The notes: a model not told the origin generated them from the letters alone. Counted from the stretch's first letter, positions 35,481 through 44,139 are shown. The stretch: DNA of 64,000 bases from JAUSFM01 sp964343705 (GCA_964343705.1 CAYFJX010000003.1:136681-200680); one strand, 5' to 3'. Program-made: numbers and translations.

Positions 35481-37193
35481 ATGACGTTTAGACATATGAC
35501 CACACCTGAGCAGCGAAGAAAAAGGCTAAAACAGTTTCTTCAATCAAAAGGCTTTGTTCGAGTTCTTGAAGCACATAATGGTCTTTCTGCACTTGTTGCA
35601 ACTAATGCAAAAGTTGAAGTGCCAGGTGAAGCAGAGCCACGAACTTTTGACGCAATTTGGGAATCATCATTGACAGACTCAGCGTCCAAGGGTCAGCCAG
35701 ATATTGAAGTGGTTAGTTTTGATTCACGTTTACAGACTATCCAACAAATCACAAATGTCACTGACAAACCTATTATTGTGGATGGTGACACTGGTGGAGA
35801 CGCAAACCACTTTGAATATTTTGTAGCAAAGCTTGAATCCCTTGGTGTTTCTGCAGTTATTATTGAAGACAAAGTGTTTCCTAAACGAAACAGTCTAGAT
35901 GCTGATGCAAAGCAAGATCTTGAAAATCCAGATTTGTTTGCAACAAAAATAGCGCGAGGAAAAAAAGTACTACTTACACAAGATTTTATGATCATTGCAC
36001 GGCTTGAAAGCCTTATCGCAGGGTATGGTGTTGAAGACGCGCTTTCACGAGCACGCAAGTACCTTGCAGCAGGTGTTGATGGCATTATGATACATTCCAA
36101 GGACAAAGATCCTGCTCAGCTTTTCCATTTTGTAGAAGAATACAACAAATTGTTCTGTGACCCTAGCGAACGAAAACCTCTTGTTGCAGTACCAACAACA
36201 TACAATCATGTTACTGAAAACGAACTAAAGCAGAGAGGGATTAATATTGTTATTCACGCAAATCATCTTCTTCGTACATCATACAAATCAATGCAGAACG
36301 TAGCAAACACCATCTTAGCGCACCAACGATCACTTGAAGTTGACCCGGTCTGTGCATCAGTTAAGTCTGTTTTTGATGTTGTTGGATTTCTTGATGTTAA
36401 AGAAAAAGATAAACAATACGCACCAAAATACACTGGCCTGCGCGCGATTATTCCAGCAGCAGGACAATCAACTGTATTTACAGACACACCTAAACCCTTG
36501 CTTGACGTCAATGGTAAGACTATACTTGAGAGAATGCGCGAGACATTCCACAAGGCAGGTGTCAAAGAAGTTTCAGTTATTCGAGGATTTAGAAAAGATC
36601 TTTTTACTGTTCCAAAAATTAAGTACCATGACAATGACGCATATGCGCAAACACACATTCTTGATTCACTCTTCCGAGCACAAGAAGACATGGAACACGG
36701 TTTTATTTATGCTTACGCAGATTTGTTGTTCAATGAAACAATTATCAAAAATCTTATGGATGCAGGAGGAGATATTGTCCTTGTTGTTGATAACACCTAC
36801 ACGCACCACAAGCACGTGATTGACAAAGAACTTGACTTAGTGACTGCACATACTACAAGCGGAGCTATGCGTGATATCAATCCAGCTCAGCACATGCATG
36901 TTGCGAAAATTGGAAAAAGACTTCCTATGCATGATGCAACTCATGAGTTTATTGGCATTGCGAAATTTAGTAAATCAGGAGCACAGATTCTTCGACAAGT
37001 GTATGATGAATGCAGGCAAAACCCTGCAATGTTGTTTCATGAAGCTCCAAGTTTTTCACGAGCATCTTTCACTGATATAATTCAAGAAATAATTAATCGT
37101 GGACATAAAGTCCATGTAATGGAAGTAAATAAAGGATGGATAGAGATACATCAACCAAAAGATATTGAAATTGCAAAAACAATGGTGATCTAG
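35481..37193 (+). CDS. pepM: PEP mutase fused to nucleotidyltransferase
   Basis: Bifunctional 570-residue protein. The N-terminal 290 residues are phosphoenolpyruvate mutase, which makes phosphonopyruvate, the C-P bond-forming step. The diagnostic EDK-x5-NS motif is present (EDKVFPKRNS, residues 129-138 from this start), with DGDTGG before it. The C-terminal domain (about 316-570) is a sugar/CTP-type nucleotidyltransferase with IIPAAGQS...TPKPLL. The frame is open from 35448, but that ATG is inside the TATA box (CTTTATAAATG). The ATG at 35481 has GAGG just upstream. It starts the phosphonate operon with ppd 11 bp downstream. Confidence 0.92.
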   Translation: MTFRHMTTPEQRRKRLKQFLQSKGFVRVLEAHNGLSALVATNAKVEVPGEAEPRTFDAIWESSLTDSASKGQPDIEVVSFDSRLQTIQQITNVTDKPIIVDGDTGGDANHFEYFVAKLESLGVSAVIIEDKVFPKRNSLDADAKQDLENPDLFATKIARGKKVLLTQDFMIIARLESLIAGYGVEDALSRARKYLAAGVDGIMIHSKDKDPAQLFHFVEEYNKLFCDPSERKPLVAVPTTYNHVTENELKQRGINIVIHANHLLRTSYKSMQNVANTILAHQRSLEVDPVCASVKSVFDVVGFLDVKEKDKQYAPKYTGLRAIIPAAGQSTVFTDTPKPLLDVNGKTILERMRETFHKAGVKEVSVIRGFRKDLFTVPKIKYHDNDAYAQTHILDSLFRAQEDMEHGFIYAYADLLFNETIIKNLMDAGGDIVLVVDNTYTHHKHVIDKELDLVTAHTTSGAMRDINPAQHMHVAKIGKRLPMHDATHEFIGIAKFSKSGAQILRQVYDECRQNPAMLFHEAPSFSRASFTDIIQEIINRGHKVHVMEVNKGWIEIHQPKDIEIAKTMVI

Positions 37194-37204
37194 GAGGAAT
37201 CAAA

Positions 37205-38335
37205 ATGATAACAGCACAACAACTCTTTGAAGTATTCAAAAAAAATGAACTATTGTATTTTACTGGGGTGCCTGATAGTACCTTCAAGGCATGGATGAGC
37301 TTTCTTGAAGATGAACACGGCAAAAGTCTTACAAACATTGTAGCAGTAAACGAGTGTGAAGCAACAGCTATTGCTGGTGGTCATTTTCTTGCAACAGGCA
37401 AACCAGCTGTTGTGTACATGCAGAACTCAGGCCTAGGTAAAACAGTTAATCCTGTAACAAGTCTTCTTGACAAAGAAGTATACAGCATTCCCGCATTATT
37501 AATGGTTGGGTGGCGAGGTGAACCAGGGAAGAAAGACGAGCCACAACACAAAAAAATGGGCAGAATCACGATGCCTATGCTTGAAACATTAGAAATCCCT
37601 CATAGTGTCCTTCCTGATGATATTGGTGGCATTGACGAGATCTTGCAAAAAGCAAAAGCACACATGGCAGAACACAATGAGCCGTATGCTGTTGTAGTTC
37701 CAAAAGGACTTGTTGACCCAAGTTACAAAACACAAACACCACGTGTGCAAGACTTTGAAATGGTTCGTGAGGATGCAGTCAAGGCAATTGTTGACACACT
37801 TGACGCTCGTGATATCATTGTTTCAACAACAGGAAAAACATCCCGTGAAGTATTTGAACACCGCGTTGCTCGTGGAGAACAACCACGAGACTTTTACACA
37901 GTGGGTGGTATGGGTTGCGCAAGTGCAATCGCATTTGGTATTGCACTGCAAAAGAAAGATCGTAAAGTATTCTGTTTTGATGGCGATGGCGCCTCATTAA
38001 TGCAGTTTGGATCTTACGCAACAATTGGTCATTACAGACCTGCAAACTTTTACCATGTTCTGATTGATAACCAAGCGCATGACTCAACAGGTGGTCAACC
38101 AACAGTATCGACAACAGTTAACTTTGAGCAAGTTGCCCGAGCAACTGGGTACACTGGTGTATCAGTTGTTGACACGCGAGCAGATTTGGTGAATGCATTG
38201 GGTGAGTACCGTCAAAAAGAAGGGCCTGCATTATTGATTGTAAAGGTGCGACGTGGTGCTCGTTCAGATCTCGGAAGGCCAACAACAACACCAGTTGAGA
38301 ACAAAGCAGCGTTTATGCAGTTGGTGCAGGGATAA
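37205..38335 (+). CDS. ppd: phosphonopyruvate decarboxylase
   Basis: Thiamine-diphosphate enzyme that decarboxylates phosphonopyruvate to phosphonoacetaldehyde, pulling the unfavourable PEP mutase equilibrium forward. At 376 residues it matches the short Fom2/Ppd family. It shows the pyrimidine-domain Glu in VNECEATAIAGG (near 46), GLGKTVNPVTSL (near 78), and the ThDP/Mg motif GDGASLMQFG...DNQAHDSTGGQ (near 262-300). GGAGG sits immediately after the pepM stop. Context with pepM makes this assignment firm compared with other ThDP enzymes. Confidence 0.92.
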   Translation: MITAQQLFEVFKKNELLYFTGVPDSTFKAWMSFLEDEHGKSLTNIVAVNECEATAIAGGHFLATGKPAVVYMQNSGLGKTVNPVTSLLDKEVYSIPALLMVGWRGEPGKKDEPQHKKMGRITMPMLETLEIPHSVLPDDIGGIDEILQKAKAHMAEHNEPYAVVVPKGLVDPSYKTQTPRVQDFEMVREDAVKAIVDTLDARDIIVSTTGKTSREVFEHRVARGEQPRDFYTVGGMGCASAIAFGIALQKKDRKVFCFDGDGASLMQFGSYATIGHYRPANFYHVLIDNQAHDSTGGQPTVSTTVNFEQVARATGYTGVSVVDTRADLVNALGEYRQKEGPALLIVKVRRGARSDLGRPTTTPVENKAAFMQLVQG

Positions 38336-38375
38336 AATAGAAAAGTATTTATATTTCCTTTTCCCTTTTTTTTAC

Positions 38376-38600
38376 ATGGAAAAGAAAGTGCGGAATTTTA
38401 CTGTTCTTATTGAACAAGATGAAGATGGTTTGTATGTAGCTACAGTTCCAAGTATACAAGGATGTTACACTCAAGGTAAAACTGTTGCTCAAGTACTTGA
38501 ACGGATTAAAGAAGCCATTGAAGTTTGTCTCGAAGCTGACAAAGAAGAGTTGTCAGAAGCAAAATTTGTTGGAATCCAACAAGTAGAAGTAAAAGTATGA
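38376..38600 (+). CDS. hicB: HicB-type antitoxin
   Basis: A 74-residue HicB antitoxin with the partial RNase-H-like fold: YVATVPSIQGCYTQGKT (residues 23-39) then an amphipathic helix (ERIKEAIEVCLEA). It would neutralise the downstream HicA by direct binding. The open frame reaches back to 38253 inside ppd, but the ATG at 38376 sits 26 nt after a TATTTATAT element. It overlaps hicA by 4 bp, in antitoxin-first order. A C-terminal DNA-binding domain is absent, as in short HicB forms. Confidence 0.88.
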   Translation: MEKKVRNFTVLIEQDEDGLYVATVPSIQGCYTQGKTVAQVLERIKEAIEVCLEADKEELSEAKFVGIQQVEVKV

Positions 38601-38830
38601 CAAAGCTTGTAACTACTTCTGGAAAGAAATTGTGTGAAATTCTAATTAAACTAGGTTTTGAACAGGTTTATGGAAAAGGAAGTCATATTCGCTTTAGACA
38701 TCAAGATGGAAGAAGAACAGTTGTTCCAGTGTATGGGAATGAAGATCTGGGTAAGGGTTTGTTGAGAGTGATTTTAAGACAAATAAAGTTAAGTAAAGAA
38801 GAATATGAGCGATTAAGAAAAGAGGTTTAA
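38597..38830 (+). CDS. hicA: HicA-type mRNA interferase toxin
   Basis: A 77-residue HicA toxin with a dsRNA-binding-like fold that degrades mRNA. The family pattern is intact: SGKKLCEILIKLGFE, then GKGSHIRF with the catalytic His, then TVVPVYGNEDLGKGLLRVILRQI. It is encoded with its antitoxin in ATGA overlap. The pair separates pepM-ppd from the rest of the phosphonate genes, suggesting insertion. A ribosome-binding site is not needed because of coupling. Confidence 0.88.
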   Translation: MTKLVTTSGKKLCEILIKLGFEQVYGKGSHIRFRHQDGRRTVVPVYGNEDLGKGLLRVILRQIKLSKEEYERLRKEV

Positions 38831-38908
38831 GCCTGGGCATGGAACTGGGGTGAGCTTAGGGAAAATTTGTTTGAGCCTGGGCTTTTTTATAATCATATCC
38901 TGATATCA

Positions 38909-39015
38909 CACAGTTGTAACAGCGCCGTGTTCCGGCGCTGATTAAACAGCTTTGCTGTACAATTTGTGCAGTTGAAAATCCTCTTTGATTTTTAAGAATT
39001 TGCCGAAGTCAGATT
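38909..39015 (+). repeat. structured dispersed repeat, copy 1
   Basis: About 107 bp downstream of hicA, similar to the minus strand of 60981-61075. The last 50 bp are close to identical (TGTGCAGTTGAAAATC versus TGTGCAGTTAAAATA, TTTGATTTTT, AGAATTTGC, GAAG). The first part forms a GC hairpin CAGCGCC/GGCGCTG (38920-38926 and 38934-38940) enclosed by an outer CACA/TGTG pairing. The hairpin differs from the other copy by a compensatory pair. It is either a non-coding RNA family or a small mobile element. Confidence 0.6.
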
Positions 39016-39092
39016 GCCTTCCTTGTCTTTGTTAGCTTTTTCATCTGTTGCTTAAACAAAATTTAAAAAAGCAACCGTTTATACTTGTCTCC

Positions 39093-39848
39093 ATGAAAAT
39101 AATATCTTGGAATGTCAATGGCATTCGAGCAATACTTAAGAAAGACTTTGCTAAAGACATTAAGAAACTTAACCCTGACATTCTCTGCATTCAAGAAACA
39201 AAAGCACACCCTGATCAAGTAGATGAACTACTTCATGACTACAAACATCATCATTGGGATAGTGCAGAAAAAAAAGGATACTCTGGCACAGCGGTGTTTT
39301 CAAAAGAAGAACCACTCTCAGTCAGCAAGGGTATTGGGGTTAGCAAGCATGACAAAGAGGGGAGGGTAATAACCCTAGAATTCGCCAAGTTTTATCTGGT
39401 AACTGCCTATGTTCCTAATTCTGGCCGTGGACTTCCACGACTTGCATACAGGAAAACATGGGACAAAGACTTTCGTGCCTATCTCAAGAAACTTGACAAG
39501 AAAAAACCAGTGGTGTTGTGTGGAGACCTTAATGTTGCACACACTGAAATTGACCTGGCGAATCCAAAGTCAAACTACAACAAGACAGCAGGGTATACAC
39601 AGGATGAAATTGATGGCATGACTGCGTTGCTCGACGCAGGTTTTGTGGACTCATTCCGTGAGTTTGAAAAAGGCCCGGGTCACTATACTTACTGGGGTGT
39701 GTGGAACAATTTGAGAAAGAGAAATATTGGCTGGCGCATTGACTATTTTCTTATTTCAAAGCGTTTTATGGGCAATGTCAAAAAATCAGAGATTCTTCCA
39801 AAAGTGATGGGCTCTGATCACTGTCCTGTACAGCTGGTGTTGAAATAA
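39093..39848 (+). CDS. xth: exodeoxyribonuclease III / AP endonuclease
   Basis: Exonuclease III-family AP endonuclease for base-excision repair, 251 residues. All motifs are visible: WNVNGIRA (residues 5-12), ILCIQETKA, GYSGTAVFSK, CGDLNVAH, and the C-terminal YWGVWNNLRKRNIGWRIDYF and GSDHCPV, which includes the catalytic Asp-His. A TTG in frame at 39048 is unlikely because the ATG at 39093 lies about 27 nt after a TTTAAAAAA box. It has no obvious link to the phosphonate genes on either side. Confidence 0.93.
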   Translation: MKIISWNVNGIRAILKKDFAKDIKKLNPDILCIQETKAHPDQVDELLHDYKHHHWDSAEKKGYSGTAVFSKEEPLSVSKGIGVSKHDKEGRVITLEFAKFYLVTAYVPNSGRGLPRLAYRKTWDKDFRAYLKKLDKKKPVVLCGDLNVAHTEIDLANPKSNYNKTAGYTQDEIDGMTALLDAGFVDSFREFEKGPGHYTYWGVWNNLRKRNIGWRIDYFLISKRFMGNVKKSEILPKVMGSDHCPVQLVLK

Positions 39849-39923
39849 ACTTGTTGGATCTTTAGCTTTTCACTTAAAAACCAACCTCAATCTTTATAAA
39901 CAGCTCTCATCCCCTTGTTGATC

Positions 39924-40724
39924 ATGAAGGCGATAATTATAGCAGCAGGGATGAGTAAGCGATTACGACCACTAACTGATAAGCTACCTAAATGCTTGCT
40001 TAAAATCGGTGGGACAAGTATTATTGAACAGGCTATGGGTCATTTCAAAAATAATGGTGTTGCTGACATTTCTGTTATTCGTGGCTACCTCAAAGATAAA
40101 ATTCAGTTTGAAGGTCTTACTTATTACGAAAACACTGACTTTGAGAACAACAATATTCTTCATTCGCTTATGCATGCACGTGAAAAAATTGAACAAGCAA
40201 TACAAGATAATGTTGACATGATTGTTACTTACTCAGACATTACCTTTGATGAATCAGTCCTGCAAAAACTGCTTGCAACACGCGAACCAGTGTCTGTTGT
40301 TGTAGACACAGACTGGCATTGGAATTATGAAGGAAGAACTGACCACACTCCACATGAAGCAGAAAATGTAGTCTTTGATGAAAATGGAGGTTTGCAAAAA
40401 ATTGGTAAGAATGTTTTCACAGAAGGACAACCTAAAGATAGGCAAGGAGAATTTATTGGTATGTGGAAGTTTACACCAGAAGGAGCAAAAGTATTTTTAC
40501 AACACTTTGATCGCTTGAATGCAAGCTTGCAAAAAACTGACCCCTACCAAAACACAAAGGAATGGCAAAAATCATACATGACTGATATTTTCCAAGAAAT
40601 GCTTGACAAAGGAGAAAAAATACATTGCACTGTTATTGAAAGGGGTTGGAAAGAATTTGACACTGTTCAAGATTTCAAAATGGTTGGCGGTGACATTCCT
40701 GAGGAGTATGCACATTTACGATGA
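39924..40724 (+). CDS. NTP transferase, likely CTP:phosphonate/phosphocholine cytidylyltransferase
   Basis: A 266-residue nucleotidyltransferase of the LicC/RfbA-like fold, with the pyrophosphorylase signature AAGMSKRLRPLTDKLPKCLL at residues 7-26 and YSDITFDE near 107. It probably activates an alcohol-bearing phosphonate with CTP. It overlaps the alcohol dehydrogenase by 4 bp, which ties it to phosphonate metabolism. Paralogous resemblance to the C-terminal domain of the PEP mutase fusion is visible (SVIRGYLKDKI versus SVIRGFRKDLF, then N-N-I-L-H-SL versus Q-T-H-I-L-D-SL). Two TTGs precede the ATG, which follows a TTTATAAAC box. Confidence 0.8.
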   Translation: MKAIIIAAGMSKRLRPLTDKLPKCLLKIGGTSIIEQAMGHFKNNGVADISVIRGYLKDKIQFEGLTYYENTDFENNNILHSLMHAREKIEQAIQDNVDMIVTYSDITFDESVLQKLLATREPVSVVVDTDWHWNYEGRTDHTPHEAENVVFDENGGLQKIGKNVFTEGQPKDRQGEFIGMWKFTPEGAKVFLQHFDRLNASLQKTDPYQNTKEWQKSYMTDIFQEMLDKGEKIHCTVIERGWKEFDTVQDFKMVGGDIPEEYAHLR

Positions 40725-41860
40725 CACAAACAGAATTTTTTGGTGTGGGGACGATTAATGAAGTAAAAGGAATTCTTGAAAAGCACAATCCTCAACACAT
40801 TTTTCTTGTTCGCGGTAATAAATCCTATGAAGCATGTGGTGCAAAAGCAGCACTTGATCCCTTGTTTGAAAATTATAAAATAACAGAGTTCCATGGCTTT
40901 GAAGTCAACCCAAAAATTGAAGACATCAAACAAGGTATTGAACTATTCAAACAAGCAAATTGTGACCTTGTCGTTGCAGTTGGTGGTGGCTCTGTCATGG
41001 ATGTTGCCAAAGCAATCAATCTTTTATCTGCACAACCAGGAACTCCAGAAGACTATGTAGTTGACAAAAAACCACTTGAGCAAAAAGGAAAACCATTTGT
41101 TGCAATTGCAACAACATCAGGAAGTGGGAGTGAAGCAACACAATTCGCAGTTATTTACGTTGGCAAAACAAAAATGGGACTAGATAATGAATGGGTTCTC
41201 CCAGATTATTCCATTATTGATCCACAACTTACCATGAGTCTCTCAGTACGACAAACAGCATGCGCTGGCGCAGATGCACTATGCCAAGGCATTGAATCAT
41301 TCTGGTGTGTTAATTCAACTGACGAATCAAAAAAGTATGCTACTGAAGCAATACAGTTGGCAATGAACTCACTTGGTCCCAGTGTGAATGCACCAACACT
41401 TGAAGCAAAGTCAGACCTTGCAAAAGCATCAAACCTTGCAGGTAAAGCAATTAATATTTCACGAACAACAGCATGTCATGCCATTGCCTATCCAATGTCA
41501 TCATACTTTGGTGTGGTACATGGACATGCAGTTGGACTAACAGTACCAAGCATGCTTGTCTACATTGCAGGCGTTGGCGAAGATGACTGTCTTGATGAGC
41601 GTGGTGTAGCGTATGTTAAAGAAATGGTTGCAGACCTTGTTGCATTACTTGGTTGTACAACACCAGAACTGGCAGCTGAAAAACTTACAAAATTGTTTCA
41701 GGACATTGGCTTGCAGATGCGTCTTAATGAGGTGGGCATTGCCACACCAGAAGATCGACAAGTAGTAGTTGACAACGGCTTTAACCCAGCACGTGTAAAA
41801 AACAATCCAAGAAAGCTGACCAAGGAAGCCTTGGCTGGGATGTTGGATGGGTTGAAGTGA
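40721..41860 (+). CDS. iron-type alcohol dehydrogenase, predicted phosphonoacetaldehyde reductase
   Basis: A group III metal-dependent alcohol dehydrogenase, 379 residues. It has the NAD(P)-binding GGGSVMDVAKAI (near 88), TTSGSGSEATQF, and metal-binding regions GADALCQGIES and the His-rich HAIAYPMSSYFGVVHGHAVGL. Related enzymes reduce phosphonoacetaldehyde to 2-hydroxyethylphosphonate. The neighbourhood of pepM, ppd and nucleotidyltransferase genes supports that here, though the substrate is inferred. It overlaps the upstream nucleotidyltransferase (ATGA), so the two are translated together. Confidence 0.82.
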   Translation: MTQTEFFGVGTINEVKGILEKHNPQHIFLVRGNKSYEACGAKAALDPLFENYKITEFHGFEVNPKIEDIKQGIELFKQANCDLVVAVGGGSVMDVAKAINLLSAQPGTPEDYVVDKKPLEQKGKPFVAIATTSGSGSEATQFAVIYVGKTKMGLDNEWVLPDYSIIDPQLTMSLSVRQTACAGADALCQGIESFWCVNSTDESKKYATEAIQLAMNSLGPSVNAPTLEAKSDLAKASNLAGKAINISRTTACHAIAYPMSSYFGVVHGHAVGLTVPSMLVYIAGVGEDDCLDERGVAYVKEMVADLVALLGCTTPELAAEKLTKLFQDIGLQMRLNEVGIATPEDRQVVVDNGFNPARVKNNPRKLTKEALAGMLDGLK

Positions 41861-41871
41861 GGTTGTGGTCT

Positions 41872-42219
41872 CTACAACTTCAAGCACTGTGCACAATTTC
41901 TTTTATCACAACATTCTGGAACCATCTTGTATTTCATGCCCCATTTTTTGAATTCGTCAAATACATTCATAAGGTCTTTGCCTTTGTCAGTTAGTTTGTA
42001 ATGCACGCGCAGTGGTTTTTCTTGCATTGTTTTTCGTGATACCAACTTTTCTTTTTCAAGATCGTGTAGTCTGTCTGAAAGAATTTTGTTTGTTGCGATT
42101 TTGATGTTCTTATGCAATTCATTAAACCCTAACTCACCCCTGTGGTAAAGGTCTTGCAGGATTTCTATTGTCCATTTCTTGCCAAGAAGTTTTTGTACTT
42201 CAATGAGTATGCATTTCAT
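41872..42219 (-). CDS. HxlR-family winged-helix regulator
   Basis: A 115-residue HxlR-type regulator: VQKLLGKKWTIEILQDLYH at the start, a recognition helix around NELHKNIKIATNKILSDRLHDLE, and a wing leading to HYKLTDKGKDLM. A cysteine-rich C-terminus (PECCDKRNCAQC) could sense redox or metal. The frame is open to 42261, but the ATG at 42219 lies about 26 nt after an ATATTTAAAAGG box on this strand. It converges on the phosphonate dehydrogenase and is divergent from the radical SAM region, either of which could be its target. Confidence 0.85.
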   Translation of the reverse strand: MKCILIEVQKLLGKKWTIEILQDLYHRGELGFNELHKNIKIATNKILSDRLHDLEKEKLVSRKTMQEKPLRVHYKLTDKGKDLMNVFDEFKKWGMKYKMVPECCDKRNCAQCLKL

Positions 42220-42349
42220 AGGTATGCAGAGTGATACCTTCCTTTTAAATATTATGAACACCTATATAAAACTAGTACCGATCCTCAAAAAACCTGGAAA
42301 AAAAGAGGGGTGGTAAAACCTGTATCAAAAAGGCCCTGTTAGGGGCAAC

Positions 42350-42415
42350 ATGGAAGGGAGGGCACTCCTGTACTGGCTCTTGTGTTTGCTCTCCCTCTCC
42401 TGGTTTTCTCTTTAA
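42350..42415 (+). CDS. 21-residue hydrophobic upstream ORF
   Basis: ATG at 42350 opens a 21-codon frame, MEGRALLYWLLCLLSLSWFS plus a final Leu, ending at the TAA at 42413-42415. It lies in the 5' region of the radical SAM gene, about 85 nt after a TATATAAAAC box (near 42264). The codons are overlaid on a 9-bp inverted repeat (42356-42364 and 42387-42395). It could be a leader peptide, a tiny membrane peptide, or chance. Translation is unproven. Confidence 0.3.
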   Translation: MEGRALLYWLLCLLSLSWFSL

Positions 42416-42480
42416 GTTTACAAAAAGATACTTTCCATTTAAATATCGCGAAACTCCAAGCTAGTCTGGAGGTGTTTACC

Positions 42481-44070
42481 ATGCCAGATTCCGTGATAGT
42501 AGATGGTCAAACAGACAACAAAGTAAATACATATACAGAACCAACAGCAGATGCAACGCTTATTGAACGATTAAAAGCAGAGCATCCAAAATCTAAAGTG
42601 CCAATGACAGCAAGCTTGGCAAAACTTCTTACACCAGATTTATTTCGTGCAGAACCTATTTTTACTAAGCCCCTTAGGCCACCTAATGAAGGTGAAAAAG
42701 TATACGAGCTCCCAGAAGATGAGTTACAAGCAGTTAGAGATATGCGGGGGAGTGTTGTTGACTTACATCCTGGCATGGGAGGTGTTACTCCTGAATTGCT
42801 GCTTAAAATGATTGATGAAGGAACAGCACTCACTTCGCTTGATTATATGGTGACACAGGGATGTAATTTTGAATGTACATGGTGTTTTGCAGAGTCAGGT
42901 CCTGAAGCGTCAGGCTATCTTCCTTTTGCACTTCTCAAAGATATCACGGAAGAGGCAGCGGATCTCGGCGTCAGTTTTTTCATTTTAACTGGCGGCGAAC
43001 CGCTTGTTTACCGTGATCCTGAGCTGGGAAGTAAAGGAGGCAGAGGAGGTCACTTCTTTAAGATTATTGACATGATCCTTGATGTATATGAACAAAAAGG
43101 TAAACCTGCACCAAAAATGCTTACTTTTGATGATGTGGCATTAATTACTCCTGAGATAGCCCAAAAATTTGCTGAGCGAGGTGTGGGCTTGTGCACTAAG
43201 GGAGACACGCTCAATGCAGAACTCCAAGACTTCAAAGTTAATCAGAGCGGTGCATTCAAACGTATGCAGCGTGGTTATCAAAACTTAATTGATGCTGGTT
43301 ATGGGTCTGATCCAAATCTGCGTCTTGTTGTGAATAGTGTATTGGATGAAACAACTTTTGATGGCATGCTTGACTTACACATGTGGGTTATGGAGCGGGG
43401 ATTTGATCACTCTATTGTTCCAGTGCACTGTTGTGGCAATGCATTGGATGTTGACCAAGAAGCAGGTATCCACTCACCACACGTAAAAGTATTGTATGAT
43501 CTTATAGCACGTATTGACGAAAAATATTTTGATATTGAATGGACACCTCATGCAGCGTTTACCTATGACAAAACCTGCAATCGTAATCGTTCTGGTCTAC
43601 ACATTCGTGCCAATGGTGATGTGACTGCATGCTCAGAGTCTCCCCCAGCAAGTGAAACAGACAGGTACACGTTTGGAAATGTGAAACAGAAAGGTTTTTC
43701 ATTGCGTGATACTGTTGCAAGTGAAAAAGTTATTGACTACCGTGTTGAATTTCTTGAAGGTCATGGCACCTACGTATGTAGTCCTACTGTTTGTGACATG
43801 TATGCAAATGATCTTTGTCTAGGAGGTTGCGCTACACGATCTGCATACTCCAAAGTGAATCCTGAAACAGGTCTTGTTGAAGCAAATCCAAACAGGGATA
43901 ATTACAGTGATTATCGTGAAGATCCATTATGTCCTGCTTGGACTGTTCTTGCATTACAACAGGGTATTCTGAAACCAGGCTTGCTTCGTCAGATTCATGA
44001 CCGGTTGTTAGAATCAAGTACGCGAGTGGATGCAGCAGAGTTTAAGTTTGTTGCGCCAGTTGTGCAATAA
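42481..44070 (+). CDS. radical SAM/SPASM-domain enzyme
   Basis: A 529-residue radical SAM protein. The 4Fe-4S motif CxxxCxxC is at C128, C132 and C135 (GCNFECTWCFAE), followed by LTGGEPL. The C-terminal SPASM-like region carries many cysteines (TACSES, YVCSPTVCDMYANDLCLGGC, DPLCPAW) for auxiliary clusters. Such enzymes modify peptides or act as metabolic dehydrogenases. The N-terminal 110 residues are an extra domain I cannot assign. GGAGGTG (42468-42474) and a TTTAAATA box near 42438 fix the start; the longer frame from 42382 is unsupported. The substrate is unknown. Confidence 0.85.
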   Translation: MPDSVIVDGQTDNKVNTYTEPTADATLIERLKAEHPKSKVPMTASLAKLLTPDLFRAEPIFTKPLRPPNEGEKVYELPEDELQAVRDMRGSVVDLHPGMGGVTPELLLKMIDEGTALTSLDYMVTQGCNFECTWCFAESGPEASGYLPFALLKDITEEAADLGVSFFILTGGEPLVYRDPELGSKGGRGGHFFKIIDMILDVYEQKGKPAPKMLTFDDVALITPEIAQKFAERGVGLCTKGDTLNAELQDFKVNQSGAFKRMQRGYQNLIDAGYGSDPNLRLVVNSVLDETTFDGMLDLHMWVMERGFDHSIVPVHCCGNALDVDQEAGIHSPHVKVLYDLIARIDEKYFDIEWTPHAAFTYDKTCNRNRSGLHIRANGDVTACSESPPASETDRYTFGNVKQKGFSLRDTVASEKVIDYRVEFLEGHGTYVCSPTVCDMYANDLCLGGCATRSAYSKVNPETGLVEANPNRDNYSDYREDPLCPAWTVLALQQGILKPGLLRQIHDRLLESSTRVDAAEFKFVAPVVQ

Positions 44071-44139
44071 AAAAACACAAACAATATAAATGCACAGTGC
44101 CTAAATTACCCTAATATAATCATTAAACGAGGTGCATGC

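Noticed and set aside
39048..39092. TTG-initiated extension of exonuclease III
   Set aside because: It overlaps the TATA-like element. The conserved MKIISWNVNG start at 39093 is typical of the family.
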